This document shows positions 1 through 12,800 of a stretch of 64,000 nt of DNA, piece after piece. Every line of letters starts with the position of its first letter. Positions within the stretch are counted from its first letter, which is position 1. The stretch covers positions 16,858,698 to 16,922,697 of the forward strand of contig OZ037765.1 in the NCBI GenBank assembly GCA_964035545.1. The letters are read 5' to 3'. The translations under genes and the position numbers were made by a program. The notes under the pieces are model-generated. The model was not told where the DNA came from, made no database searches, and was given only the letters and a program-made list of their open reading frames with translations. Source of the stretch: Bugula neritina (taxonomy: Eukaryota; Bryozoa; Gymnolaemata; Cheilostomatida; Bugulidae).

Positions 1-74
1 TAATGCTTGTCCGGGTACCCCTTTATAGTCAAACTGAAACTCGTTGAAATCATATTGATGTGGTTGCTCACTTT
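1..74 (-). CDS. possible partial exon of an unidentified gene (left edge)
   Basis: On the minus strand a good acceptor (TTTCAG) ends at position 75, and the 74 bases after it are open to the edge in a frame giving an acidic/aromatic protein-like stretch (SEQPHQYDFNEF, then QFDYKGVPGQAL). No family is recognised. The frame needs one base from an upstream exon, and no partner exon was found. A second frame across the same bases is also open, so this is only a candidate; it could be intron sequence. Confidence 0.25.
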
Positions 75-1330
75 CTGAAATTGAAATTTGACTCGCATAA
101 TAGCTATTTGATGCCCTTTGTAAACGTCGTGAATTAGTGAAGCGAACAGCATAAAAGCGATAATTGAGAAGGCGTAGGCTATATAATTATAACCGTATAA
201 GTATGTTGTCTAATCGCCAAAGTAATAACTAAATAACGATGTTTACAAGGAGTTATTACTTCTAATCTAAAATTTGCCGATTAAGTTTTCACAGTACAAA
301 AATTTTTACGAGTGGCTTTTACAATGCAATGCAACTTGGTGAAATTTCAACCCGGCCAAATTGAAATTCTGACCGAAAATCGTGAAGGTATAAAGGCAAC
401 TTCAGACATTACGGTAGGCCGAGGTTCAAATACTGCTTGATTCAAAAAGTAACATCAGGCTCCTATTTCACAAGGAGACATCTACGTCAACTCGTTGGAT
501 ATAAATGTCTAGTGAAGTATCATAGACGTTATCCAATAGCGGGCTTTGAGAAATTCAGCTTGGACGCCAAACTGGCCAACATTTGACAGTACCGTCAACG
601 TTACGGCAAAGTGTGAATCCGGTCTAATATTTTTACTAAAAAGAAACCCATGTCACTTGCATCTGTTTACTGTGGCAGCGTCCATGTTACAAGAAAAAAC
701 TTTTTTTGCATTTGCATTTAAGTTCAGAGTGTTTGTAGTTATTTAGTTGTGCTGCAGAGTCTGAATAATTTGTGGTGAATCTATTGAAATAAACCAGTCA
801 AACTTTAATGGCAAGATGTTGCAAAATCACACATACTTTTGAAATAGATCTTTTGATATAGCAGCACTCACTTGAATTGCTTGGACTCGGTGAAGTGTGC
901 CTTATCCTAATGACAAATTACCGAAGTTTTACTTAGAACTTAGTTATGCTCAACCTTCCTGGTCTGCTTTATTTCCGCAGTTAGAATGAAATTTATAGCC
1001 TTCGGTGTTTGTACTACTGCAACTTCTGAAATATTTTGTTAATATTTTAAAATTCCATGAGTTTCTTATAAAACAAGCTTGCTTGAGTATACAACATTCA
1101 AACAGTCTGTAGATGACAGCTTAGTATATATGAATATTTTAATACTATATAAGTAAATAAATGAAGTGCGCCAGGGATTCCTTAATGTCTTCTTTGCTTG
1201 TGTCCAAGTTGATGTAGTTCGCATTTAGGCTGCATTTGCTTTGCTCTTGTCTCCATAAATTCTTCTTTGAGCTCAATTTTCACTCTTAATTTCTTCCTCC
1301 AGTCCAAGGTTGTCGCTTCATCACCATTTC
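75..1330. other. intergenic or upstream region, no gene supported
   Basis: AT-rich sequence without a recognisable coding exon. One short open stretch at about 300-385 (+) lies between an acceptor-like TTTCACAG and a donor-like GAAG/GTATAA and could be a small exon, but its product matches nothing I know. A splice-acceptor-like CTCCAG is present at 1296-1301, just before the triplet array. Confidence 0.5.
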
Positions 1331-1334
1331 CTCT

Positions 1335-1369
<35 letters not shown>

Positions 1370-1436
1370 GTACTACTACTAGTAGTAGTAGTAGTACTAC
1401 TACTACTGCTGCTACTACTACTACTACTACTACTAG

Positions 1437-1486
<50 letters not shown>

Positions 1487-1487
1487 G

Positions 1488-1549
<62 letters not shown>

Positions 1550-1550
1550 G

Positions 1551-1603
<53 letters not shown>

Positions 1604-1991
1604 GTACTGCTACTACTACTACTACTACTACTGCTACTGCTGCTGCTGCTGCTACTGCTACTACTACTACTACTACCGCTACTACCGCTACTACCACTGC
1701 TACCGCTGCTGCCGCTGCTGCTGCTGCTACTGCTACTGCTACTACTACTGCTACCGCTACCACTACCACTACTACTACTGCTAGTGCTACTACTACTACT
1801 ACTACTACTACTACTGCTACTACTACTGCTACTACTACTGCTACCGCTACCACTACCACTGCTACTGCTACTGCTACTGCTACTACTACTGCTACTGCTA
1901 CCGCTACCACTACTACTACTACTACTACTACTGCTAGTGCTACTAATACTACTACTACTGCTACTAGTGCTACTAGTTCTGCTACTACTGT

Positions 1992-2031
<40 letters not shown>

Positions 2032-2152
2032 GCTACTGCTAGTGCTACTAATACTACTACTACTGCTACTAGTGCTACTAGTTCTGCTACTACTGCTACT
2101 ACTGCTACTACCACTGCTACTACTACTACTGCTACTACTACTACTGCTACTA

Positions 2153-2214
<62 letters not shown>

Positions 2215-2335
2215 GCTAGTGCTACTAATACTACTACTACTGCTACTAGTGCTACTAGTTCTGCTACTACTGCTACTACTACTGCTACTACCACTGCTAC
2301 TACTACTACTGCTACTACTACTACTACTGCTACTA

Positions 2336-2373
<38 letters not shown>

Positions 2374-2575
2374 GCTACTACTACTGCTACTACTACTACT
2401 ACTGCTACTACTACTACTACTGCTACTAGTGCTACTAGTTCTACTACTACTACTACAGCTACTGCTAGTGCTACTACTGCTACTACCACTGCTACTACTA
2501 CTACTACTGCTACTACTACCACTGCTACTACTACTACTGCTACTACTACTACTACTGCTACTACTACTGCTACTG

Positions 2576-2629
<54 letters not shown>

Positions 2630-2659
2630 GTACTACTACCACCACTACTACTACTACTG
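1331..2659. repeat. 1.3 kb (ACT)n / (AGT)n trinucleotide array
   Basis: Almost uninterrupted ACT triplets, with interspersed GCT, AGT, ACC and AAT variants. A variant block containing GCT-AGT-GCT-ACT-AAT and, later, AGT-TCT-GCT recurs at about 1932, 2036 and 2215, so part of the array grew by duplication of longer units rather than by single-triplet slippage. Several reading frames on both strands stay open for more than 450 codons (poly-Thr, poly-Leu, poly-Val, poly-Ser) simply because these triplets contain no stop in those frames. Coding function is not supported. Confidence 0.95.
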
Positions 2660-3127
2660 GTGAGTCTAAATAACTGACACCAGTTTTTGAAAGACGATTT
2701 CAATAGTCTTGTTTTTCACATTTGATATTGAGGGGGCAGTGATACTCGTATATCTGCTTGATCAGTTTTAAAATAAATGTGAACAAGTTTGCTATGGCTA
2801 TCTTACATTTCATAAACAAGGGGATTTTCTGTTTGATTCTTTATCCTCTTATGTTATCACGCAGCATTTCTTTCCTGACCAGTAACTATGCATGATTTGC
2901 AATCCATACAAATATGTTTATCTAAGCTCGTGCTTGGCAATAATTAAAGGAGGTGGGATGATATGGCAGTTGAGGGGATTCCCCACATGCTACTAAAATC
3001 CCCTTATTTGAACTTGTTCTATTTAGCCTATCAACTAATCAAACGCTCGCTAGAACTTGCCTAGGCAACGTATTCATTTAGTGTGGACAGTTTTGTTGAA
3101 CCTTTAAAAATCTCCTCAATCACAGTC
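2660..3127. other. upstream region of the IkB-like gene
   Basis: No exon seen apart from possible 5' UTR immediately before the ATG at 3128. The probable promoter lies here, since the first coding exon is only 13 bases long, but no TATA or initiator element can be assigned with confidence. CTCAATCACAG at 3115-3125 could equally be an acceptor, which would make 3126-3140 an internal micro-exon of a longer upstream gene. Confidence 0.4.
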
Positions 3128-6100
3128 ATGTCTGCTGCAGGTAATTTACATTTACTTTAAAGTAAAGCTAGCTTTCATTTTGCTATTGAATTTTATGTGT
3201 CCAGATATTTTCAGTTTGGCTTGAGTCGTGTTGATTTTCAGTGAGTTTTGTCTGCTTTTTCTCATTTAAAGTATTGAAGTCAGTTAAGATACTAGTTTTT
3301 CAACATGATGATTTTAAACTACTGAAACTTTAGTTAAAATATATTTTTAGCAGCTTTTTACAGTAACTATTCCCATTAAGTTATTCCATTAATCAATTAA
3401 ATAATTATTCACGGTTTAGTTGTAATAATGAAATAAACTCAAATAATGTTTCACAGTTGAACATTGCCAATTGGTCATCTATAGAATTAGATATATGGTT
3501 GGTTTTTGGTTGCTTCTCAAAATTATGAAAATGGGGTAGCAACTTGATTTCTATTTTTCAAAAACCTGTGCCTTGTGTTTTTATGTTCATCTTAATAACA
3601 ATGATTAAAGCTGCATTAGCTTCAGCCAACTACAAGATGTTTTTCAACAGGTTGTTTTGTGTGACATTAAGTAACCCAAATAAATGTTTTAGCTTCAATA
3701 TTAAGGTTTGGGTAATGAAATTTCACAGTTTAAAAAAGTAAAATGCAATTAAAACATGTGGCAGTTCGGCCTTAATTTTTGTTATAATTAATTAGTTTTT
3801 TATTTTGATTCTAGCTGTAAGTAATAAGCTAAATTATACCAAATGATAAGGAAACTTCTTTTGATTGCATCTAGTATTTATAAACTCAGTGGCCATTGAT
3901 AATCAAACCTCCGAATGCTCGTGTGAGTGAAGTTTACTCTACAATGAGCTACTAACGTCTAATTTTCAAAATTCCCAATAAATTTATCATCACAATGACT
4001 TTTTCTCACATAAATTCTGCCCTAACTATTTATGTATACCCGAAATGATAGGCATCTATTTTTATCCCTGCCTAAAACTAGCATATGTATCCCATCACAT
4101 GCAAAGGCATCTGGGTTTGACAGAGCTCTTGTAATAGTAGCTATATTAGCATACTCAAGTCTCCAACATCGAAAGGCAGTATTGGAGTTGAGGAATAGTT
4201 AGATAATTTTTGCGTAGGTTGGCCATGTAGTTGATCAAAATATTAGCAATTTGGTTTTTTTAATTTAAGTTTTTTGAAGTCTAATTCATCTCATTACATA
4301 CCTTTTTTCTGCTCAGAAACTTGAACCTAAGCAAACAGTTTACCCATAGGAAGGTTTACTATAAGTATTCTGAAAATGTTATGCTTTGGGTAGGGTCGGT
4401 GAAATTAGTTTATTCCAACGTAACCAATAAATATTTCTGCAACAATTGTTACTATAATATCTTAGTTAGTGGTAATACTCTGTAGATATATAACTATAAC
4501 GTTATAAATGTTGTTACAGTTGCACACGGTCAGTCCTCCCAACCTGAACCTATGGATGAAGATAAACCTATCAATTTGACGAAATCAAAAGACAGCCATG
4601 TGCCAGCTACAGTTGAAACAATAGATGAAGTGGAATCAGATCACGCCCCCATTAATCTCATCAAGAGTGAGGTTGCTGATCCCGAGTCTACATCAGCTGT
4701 GGAGACTGCTAAGACATCAGAAGTGAAAAAAGAGCCTGCAGTAGAAGAGCCTGCAGTGGAAGAGCCTGCAGTGGAAGAGCCTGGAGCTAAGAGCGAGGAA
4801 GAAGATTTGGAGACAGATCACATGCCTGAACCCCGGCTAAGAAAAGATTTAAGCGTGAAAACTGCCGATCTCCTGCCGACCAAGACGGTTTGTATATCTC
4901 TAACTAAACTCGTTTAGTTAACTTTGTGCACGTGTCAACAGCTGTGAGTTTAAGGGACAAGTTCTGATGTTGTGAAACTTCATTTTAGGTCAGAGGGGGT
5001 GAGCGCAAGAAACCAAGCAACGTAAAGTCACGGGATATGAATGTGGTAAATACAATAGAAGGGGAGTTAGAGAGTGAAAAATCTAAAGGTAAGTTGTTAC
5101 AGAATCTTATCTCCTGATGGGACAATATATTTAGATCAGGCATTTTCCTCTTCCCTATCAACAGTTGCGTTACACCAAGCACTTTACTAATTGGGGAAAG
5201 GGGGATTTTCCAAAACCCGTAATGATTTTCATATCCATCATAACAAGCCTATGCCTATTATTCCATCAAGTGTTGTACATTAACCTCACATCAATCAATT
5301 GTATTGTAATTACAATGCATGATTACAATTTTGTCCTTAATTTTTCATTAGTCTAAATTTGTTGCATTGTTTAAAGTACATGTAAAAACATCTAGGATAC
5401 AATGTGTTGTTTATAGTGATTTTTCTCTGCAGGCTTCCAGTGGTATAAAATATTTGCACTCAACAATCTTTCAATTATGAACACTGTTGGAATAATAGTG
5501 CATCAAGTTCAAGTTTTGCCGGTATTAGACGCAGCTGGTGTATGTTTTGCTGTAGCTTTCTTTCTTTTAATCAAAAAGTGTTGTATAATTTGGTGATTCA
5601 GGTCCTAAATTGTGAAATACTTGAATAAATATTTAGCAGCCATAATTGAGCAACAGTAAAGTTCTACTTACTGCTTTGCTTGTAAACTTACCATTCAACA
5701 AAAATAGCAGCTTTCTCATTAGAGTAAGAACTCTAAAATATGTAACTGTCATGACTTTCCATGGACTGATCAGTCCCAACACTAGCAGCCCATAACATTG
5801 GAAAGGTCAGAGTTTAAACTCACTGTCTACTTGGTCATTCATATGTCAATCAATTTATGGATAAAAGCTGGTGGTAAATCAGGGCTAAGTGAACATAGCC
5901 AAGGTTCTTAACATCTGGTCATCACATAAGGGGGGAGGGTAACTACACAGGTTCAAACCAATTGAGTCATAAAACTATTTTCAGCTGCAGTAATGCTGGC
6001 TGGGATCAATTATTAGAAAGTTGGTTTTACCGTTTTTGTTGCCATGTAAAGGGCGGATGTCTACCATCAGCCATATATGCATATCTACATGAATAGTGCA

Positions 6101-8906
6101 CTGTGTTGTAGTCCAGGGTCTGCAGTACCACGTATCTCTGTGTGAAGACATGGTTATTGATGCTGTAATGAACTACGCATCCACCGGCAATGCTCTCTAT
6201 TTTGTATCCCAGTTCCGTCATTTCCTCACAGTGAAAGATGAATTCGGAGACAAGTGAGTGTTGGAACAACTAGCTCCCTGTGTTGTGGTTGTCCAGTTAT
6301 AACTCCTAGAATATAGTCGTGGGTTGAGGTGTGTTGTATACATAAACTTTCTGGTGAATGAGGTTAGATTGAGAGCCTACGTATATTTTTAGCTCAATAC
6401 ACATGGCTGTTATCAACGGACAACACCGGGCTTTAAAAGACATGTTGACTATGTGTGCTGCCACCAAAGCATTCTCAGTTATAAACCATCTGAATGACAG
6501 ACACGAGGTGAGGGTTTTATCTGTTTAAGCTTTTATAATTTAAGAGAAACAACTCTAGAAAGTTGTGTCCACGTTAATAGTATGTAGCTTTCCAGCTATT
6601 GTAATCAACTAATACTCAAGGCATATTATTTATAAGGAAAATTTTTGAACAGTATATCAGTGCGAGTATATCATAACTGTTGAATGAGGTGAGGTGATGA
6701 CCATCAGGAAAAGTTCTAATGATAGTGGCTCCTGTATCTCTAGCTGTTAGTCTGGTTTATCGTAGAAATTTTACTTCATATAATATTGTCAAGGGTTTGT
6801 CTAGTAAAATCGTTTTATTCTGCAGACGCCTCTGCATTTAGCTGTAATGCTCGGTGACACTGAAATGGTGAAGGTTTTGCTGAGTCACAATGCAGACCCA
6901 TCAGTTAAAGACTATTCAGGCAATAACTGCTTTCACACAGCTGCCAAGAAAGGCAATTACAAAGTGACAGACCTCTTGTGTCGGTGGCTGAAATCATCAT
7001 CTCATGGCAGTTCAGCTGTTAACGATTTCAACTATGAAGGTATGTTACTAAGTAATTGATAATTGATTCTTAGAATTTATTGTTATTATATGAACTGCTT
7101 TCTCTATTGATTGTGGTTTTGAATTGTTGAATCATGAAAATTTAAAAACATAAGCTGAGTATACTAGTTGTCTTAATTCCTTGCTTCAAAAGTTTTTTTG
7201 AAGACTATAAGTAAAGCTCTTGATAATTATATCTAAAAGTTGGTTATTTTTAGGGTAGGTGAAGTGTTCCTAATAGTAAAATTATCCTTCTCCCTTTTAG
7301 GAACACTGGCTAGAACTTAAAATAACCTGAACAGTTTTTGGTGGTTGACCTGTTACAATAAATGTAGTATATAATATACCTGGTTTATAGGTTACACATC
7401 TCTTCACAAAGCTGTCTTTGGTGACAGTGTTGACTGCATTCGGGCACTGGTTAGTGTGGGGGCGGATGTGAACATGCCTGACAGAACTACTGGCAGGACA
7501 GCACTGCACCATTCTGTACTCAGGTGTAACATCCACACCACTGCTGAGCTCGTTCTTCATGTAAGTCTGTTGCTCTGTAGATAGTACGTGTGGAGTATTG
7601 GCTCTTTTCTCGAGCTCAATGTACTGTGGTATACGCACTCACCTTTCATTGTTCACAAATTCAACTTCAACTAGCAACCTGTATGTACAATGATGCTGAT
7701 ATAATGACTAAATATAGGTTTTACTTTTGATGTATTTCAAAAGCTGACGCAGTTTCTAAATACTTTTGGTTTGTTGTTACAGCCCTGCATAGATGTGGAC
7801 CCTCAAGCATATGATGGTAACACTCCACTTCACCTCGCTGTATCTATTGGCAAACCTGATTTGTGTCGCATTCTTATTAAATCGGGAGCCAACCCACTTT
7901 TGGAAAACCGAGATTTTTCAGATGAAGAAGTTGTTGGGAAGAATGCTTATGATCTGTGTGGTACAGATGATGTTGTAAGTCAGCTTGCCTTGCTTGTCTT
8001 CATATACATACCTCTAACCAAATATATTCAATTATTTTCCCTTTATTTTTTGAGGTGCCAAATAATAACCTTGAATGATTATCTTCTATTTATAGTTGCT
8101 GTCTACAATAAAATCAGCTTCGGATAAAGACAGTAGATCACTGCTTCTAGTTGGCTCAATTGACAGCCTTCCCAAAAACACAACTAAACAGCTGTCAACG
8201 CTGTTGGATGATAGCCAAGATTGGAAGCGCCTTGCTGAAAACTTTGGGTTATCTTCACTTGTCGATTTCATGGAGAGAAGTGGCACCCCAACCCTGTCTC
8301 TTCTCAACTATCTCTCTGTAAGTATACTTAGCCTGTCATTCCAAGTTCGGCCATTATTGTTGGTCTCAAAGGGTTTTTACTGAGTAATTAACATTGTTCT
8401 AAGATTTACAGCTTTTATATTTTTTCTATTTTGGAGCCGATAGATTGTGTATGAACTTTGCTGTCCAGAAATTTCTAGAGTTTATTTTGGCATGTTGTGT
8501 TATTATATGCAGAAAAATGACAAAACTCTGCGTGACTTGGCAATGGGACTGATAGCCATTTCTCGGCTTGACTGTGTGGAGGTGATAGAAAAGTGGAACC
8601 CTAACGCCACTATGAGACTTGCTTCTGGAGTCGGTAAGTTCTTCATTATCTTATTTGTAGTGTTTAAATAAACACGTTTTAAGAGTTTGCCTGGCCAGAT
8701 CATGTGTTAACTTACCTCTATTATTTATTCAAATGCTATGTTGGGTCTTTTCATAGTGTAAATGAAACCCACAAAGGTAAGAACCAACTGCTAATTTTCG
8801 AACATTCCTAAAATGATTTCTTATTTACATCATTTTGATTTCAGTTGACTCGGGCTTCATCGAATCATATGTATCAGGAGGCAGCAGATTTGGCCACTTG
8901 AAATGA
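3128..8906 (+). CDS. IkB-like protein: ankyrin repeats plus death domain, equal to the C-terminal half of NF-kB p105/p100
   Basis: Exons 3128-3140, 4520-4887, 4989-5088, 5433-5539, 6126-6253, 6393-6507, 6826-7039, 7391-7560, 7783-7974, 8096-8317, 8513-8633, 8845-8906 total 1812 nt, giving 603 aa with all phases matching. Residues 1-196 are acidic and low-complexity, with two PINL motifs and a triple EPAVE repeat. About 205-470 hold ankyrin repeats in p105 order (SIHMAV, TPLHLAV, TSLHKAV, TALHHSV, TPLHLAV). About 487-575 match the p105/p100 death domain (DWKRLAENFGLSSLVD). The tail carries DSGFIES at 585-591. Known role of the family: the ankyrin half holds Rel dimers in the cytoplasm, and IKK phosphorylation of the DSG motif triggers degradation. 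No Rel homology domain and no glycine-rich processing region occur in this model. Either it is a stand-alone IkB or 3128 is an internal promoter of a gene whose RHD lies left of the window. The ankyrin/death identity is firm; the 5' end is less certain. Confidence 0.88.
4734..4783 (+). repeat. 15-bp in-frame tandem repeat in the IkB-like gene
   Basis: About 3.3 copies of a 15-base unit (GAGCCTGCAGTGGAA and close variants) encode EPAVE three times, then EPG. It lies in the disordered acidic N-terminal part, so its copy number is likely to vary between alleles without affecting folding. Confidence 0.85.
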
Positions 8907-9543
8907 GTCTCCCCATGCTCCATATACTAGCAAGGGAAACTGGAGGCACGAGGAGTTTTTGTCCCTCGTGTTTGATAAAGTTGATCAGCAGATTTACTCG
9001 ATACTATTTCTGCAGAATTCAAGGGAGTTGGAAATTTCTTCCCGGTTATTTATTTTATAACTTATTTTGCCTAATTTTTACAGTTGATGTTTAAAAATTA
9101 AATTACGCTGATGGGGGGTCTATTTAACACAAATAAAATGATGAAGTATAAAAGTCATTGGGGGATACTGGTTGCCGTAATCTAAAACATTTACCTAATT
9201 TCTATACTATAGTTTTACTCGCTGTTCTACAAGTTTATATATATGTGTGGGTGTTTGGTGAACTGCAAGCATTTCAAATATACATACTTTGTAAAGCTCT
9301 TTGTAATCTACGTATTTTATTTTGTGTTTGTCTCAAATTACTTAATTCATGTCACAGAATTTGTTTTATTATGTTAAAGACTATTTTATTATGTTTAAGA
9401 CTATTTTATTATGTTTAAGACTATTTTATTATGTTAAAATGCACATATTCAGTATTTACAGTAAGTATAATGTGTTTTCTTTCATGATGTGAATTGATCA
9501 TTTGATTATGTTTATCAGCTTTAAGTCTTCATTATTCAATAAA
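8907..9543 (+). other. 3' UTR of the IkB-like gene with poly(A) signal
   Basis: Non-coding sequence after the stop at 8904-8906. AATAAA at 9538-9543 is the best poly(A) signal; an earlier AATAAA lies near 9133. On the opposite strand AATAAA at 9629-9634 probably ends the ETS gene, so the two transcripts converge with fewer than 100 bp between cleavage signals. Confidence 0.55.
9363..9440. repeat. 20-bp tandem repeat, about 3.8 copies
   Basis: The unit CTATTTTATTATGTTTAAGA repeats with exact 20-base spacing at 9381, 9401 and 9421, with a partial copy upstream. It lies in the 3' UTR of the IkB-like gene. Confidence 0.9.
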
Positions 9544-9860
9544 CCTGGTTGTCTTCATTATCTGTCTTGTCAAACTGATTTTTTCCAACAGCTGCCTTTT
9601 CAAACCAGGCTTTTTTACATTCATAACATTTATTCTCATTTAATGACAATATAAACTTGCAGTATGCATGCATAAAATACCGTGCCAATACTAATCAGGA
9701 ATACACATTGCTTTAGATTTGTATACACAGCATTATTCAATTTTAAGCAAATCAATTGACAAATTGTCCACTTGGTTAGAAGTGTAAGTAGCAAAACAAG
9801 CTGTAGTTTGATGTATGGCATGGAGATTGAGATAACTGAAGTCCCTGCAAGAGTAGTCCG

Positions 9861-12800
9861 TCATATAAATGGTAGCAAGTCCTGGGGAACGCAGGTTGGA
9901 TCCTGTTTTGCAGAGGCGCCGGGTTTCTTCATCTGCTGCACTATTCGCTTGAAATGAAATTTATAAGTGTATCTCTTGCCATGTATTTTAGTCAGAATCA
10001 TTTTGTCGTAGTAATACCTTAAAGCTCTAGAAAGTTTGTCATAGGTCATATTTTTCTTTCGCTTTTTTTCTCCCCATTTCTTGGCTACTTCATCTGGGTT
10101 AACCATTCTAAATTCTCCATAAGTATCTTCCCAAGCGATAGTGGTTATGTGTATCTCTGGTTCTTCCAGCATAGATAGCAAAAACTGCCACAGCTGCATT
10201 TGGCCTCCTTAAAATTTACATAAGATTTCATGACCGACATTCAAAGATCCAAATATATGTATATAGGCTATAGACATGCGGCTATATATACTGTATAAAC
10301 AGGGTCAGTCGCTATACATGAGAACAGCACATGATAAAGATATACTTGTGTGTTTTTCCATAAACTTGCCATTATTTTAATGATCGGAAGTTAGGTCATC
10401 TGCTGATTTAAGTCGTGGTTACAGCGACTGTGTGGTTTCAGTTGACCTGGTTTTGACCCACATGCACTATTTGGTGTTAATTACTAATTTAACTATCAAT
10501 GTAATTATCATTGCAAATTGCTGAATCCTAATGCCCATTAACCGACATTGTCTGTGACAAATCTGTGTATTATTAAGTCGAGTTGGTGCAGCGAATAACA
10601 GTGTATTTTTCATTTGAAGATGATCAGCACCAGTTATTTAAAATTACTGTTGAAAGTAGTGTAATATTTGAAGTGGTTTTAACATCAAGTAACTAAAACC
10701 AAGCTTGCAACTATAAATAAAAGATATGTACAGATTATGAACTGTTGATAGTATATTGCTTGTACAGTACATTGTGTGTATAGTACTATATCAAATGTTG
10801 GTGCAAGGTAAAACAACACATGGTAGTGCAATGCGGCTGAAATAAAATTTCAATGCCAAAAACCTGGAAAATTGAAATGTGGTAAATCAACATAAAATTT
10901 AGCTAACAATTTATGGCCCTAAAATTTCCTTTATGAAATTTATGCATTTTGAAGATATTTCACCTTGAAAGATAATAACTAATTTTCAAAAAATAGTTTT
11001 TTAAAGGGGAGTAGGTTAGAGGGCAGGTAACACAAAACTTGTTACTCTGGTCAATGGAGTCATAAATGTTGTCACATCAAAATGTTCAAAAGTTTCAGTT
11101 TTCAACTGCATTTACTACACGGACTCTACTGATCAGTGGATAACTAAGATGAGCTGTTCATCAATAAAAGTATTTTTGTAAATTGAGTAAGAAATACTTT
11201 TTCAGTAGTTTTTGTTGTTCAAAAAACAGATCATTACAAGCAAATGTGGTTGGAGGAGCTTTGTGAAATTGAAATAATAAGTTCTATTCTCTTTTGTAAT
11301 GTCTACATTTATTGGAGTCATAATGTTTTGGTCTTCTTTGAAAAAGCCACCAACTGTGTTACACCAACCCAAACACTTCATATCTTTCTTTTAAAATTTT
11401 ACAACGTGTAATATAAGGCCATGTTATTTTACAAGCTTTGCTCATCAAGTATAATCTTAACTGCTGCCGTTATTAAACCATTATGTCATTTGAAAATCTG
11501 CATATTGTATCACAAGAAAGAAGCAAGCTGTTATAGAAAAATATTTCAACTTCATTTTTGAAATACCTGGCTTAAATAGAATGTAAGTTACTATATAGTC
11601 ACCTGACATTTGTCATTAATTTTTCTGTCTGCTTTACCTGCCTACATGGTTTTGTACTTGAAGCATGAGCTGTAAAACTGAAGTGTACCTAATTTTGCTG
11701 TTAATATCATAGTCTGCAAAGTGGCAGTTATTTAATGTAACCCGACTAATTAAAGCTATTAACTTACCAATTGATTTGCACACCAAGCCTAAATATAGAC
11801 TGCATATTCATTGCAATAATTATTCTATTATTATTTTTTAATATTTCTATTTATAACTGCTAACAACATCACTCACCTTGAGCTTTTATACGTTCAACCA
11901 GCTTTTCTTTGCATTCTTGTAACACTGCAGGATCCATTTCTAAAATTTGTAATTTGAATTGTTAGCGTAGGCCACCTCACTTATTGTACAGTATACATAT
12001 AGATTACATCATGTAAGTTTAGCCTGCGTTATGTTAAATGATCTATATCTACAAGGTGGCTGGATGGTTTACATTTTCTTTTAGGAATGCTCAGATCATA
12101 AACCATTTAGGGTAGAATAATCTAATTTAACAATATCAAAAGAAATATATCATTAGTATAAAGTTGAGAACAATGACAGATTCTACAGTATTCACCTTCC
12201 CACCTTTTTGGGACGTTTATTAGAAGCAAAGCTACTTTTTGCTCAGTTTATATGGAAGCGATATCTTTTTTGACAAATTGATACTTAGGTTTTTACACTT
12301 TAAAGCAGTAGTGGAGAAATTAAGATAGCATAAGCTCTTTAATTTCCTTAAATTAAATTTTGGTTTGGGACCAGGTTGAAATTCTTATTCTTAACTTCTT
12401 TTGCTACATTTCTACTCTAAAACACAGGCTTTTTCAATTTCTCCATTACCGCACCTGCCTGCACCAATGATAGTAATAAGTAATGGGTAATGAGTAATGA
12501 GTGATGGGTAATGGGTAATGAGTAGTGAGTGATGGGTGATGACTAATGGATGATGAGGAAGTTAAAATTTTGCCCTCTAATATTGTATATATATGTATAT
12601 CAATCAAAACTTTTAGCATACTTTTTTTGCTCTTTAATAAAGTTTGAAAACCAAGTTTAAAGCTTTTAAATTATTTAAAAAAACAAAGAACCTGAATTTC
12701 ATTTTTAAACCCTTTCTATCATTATTAATATACTTTCCTCCCATGTCTGTAATCTAAGTTAGATAAAAGATGTAATTGATTGGCATAAGTGCAGTTTTTT

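Noticed and set aside
300-385. Possible small exon between TTTCACAG and GAAG/GTATAA
   Set aside because: Open frame is short, matches no known domain, and connects to nothing nearby except by a phase coincidence with the exon at 4520.
1182-2703. Long open frames of 455-487 codons on both strands over the ACT array
   Set aside because: They are produced by the triplet repeat itself; all are near-homopolymeric Thr, Leu, Val/Ala or Ser.
5941-5965. GGTTCAAACC resembling a tRNA B-box
   Set aside because: No acceptor stem or A-box at the right distance; the flanks do not fold as a cloverleaf.
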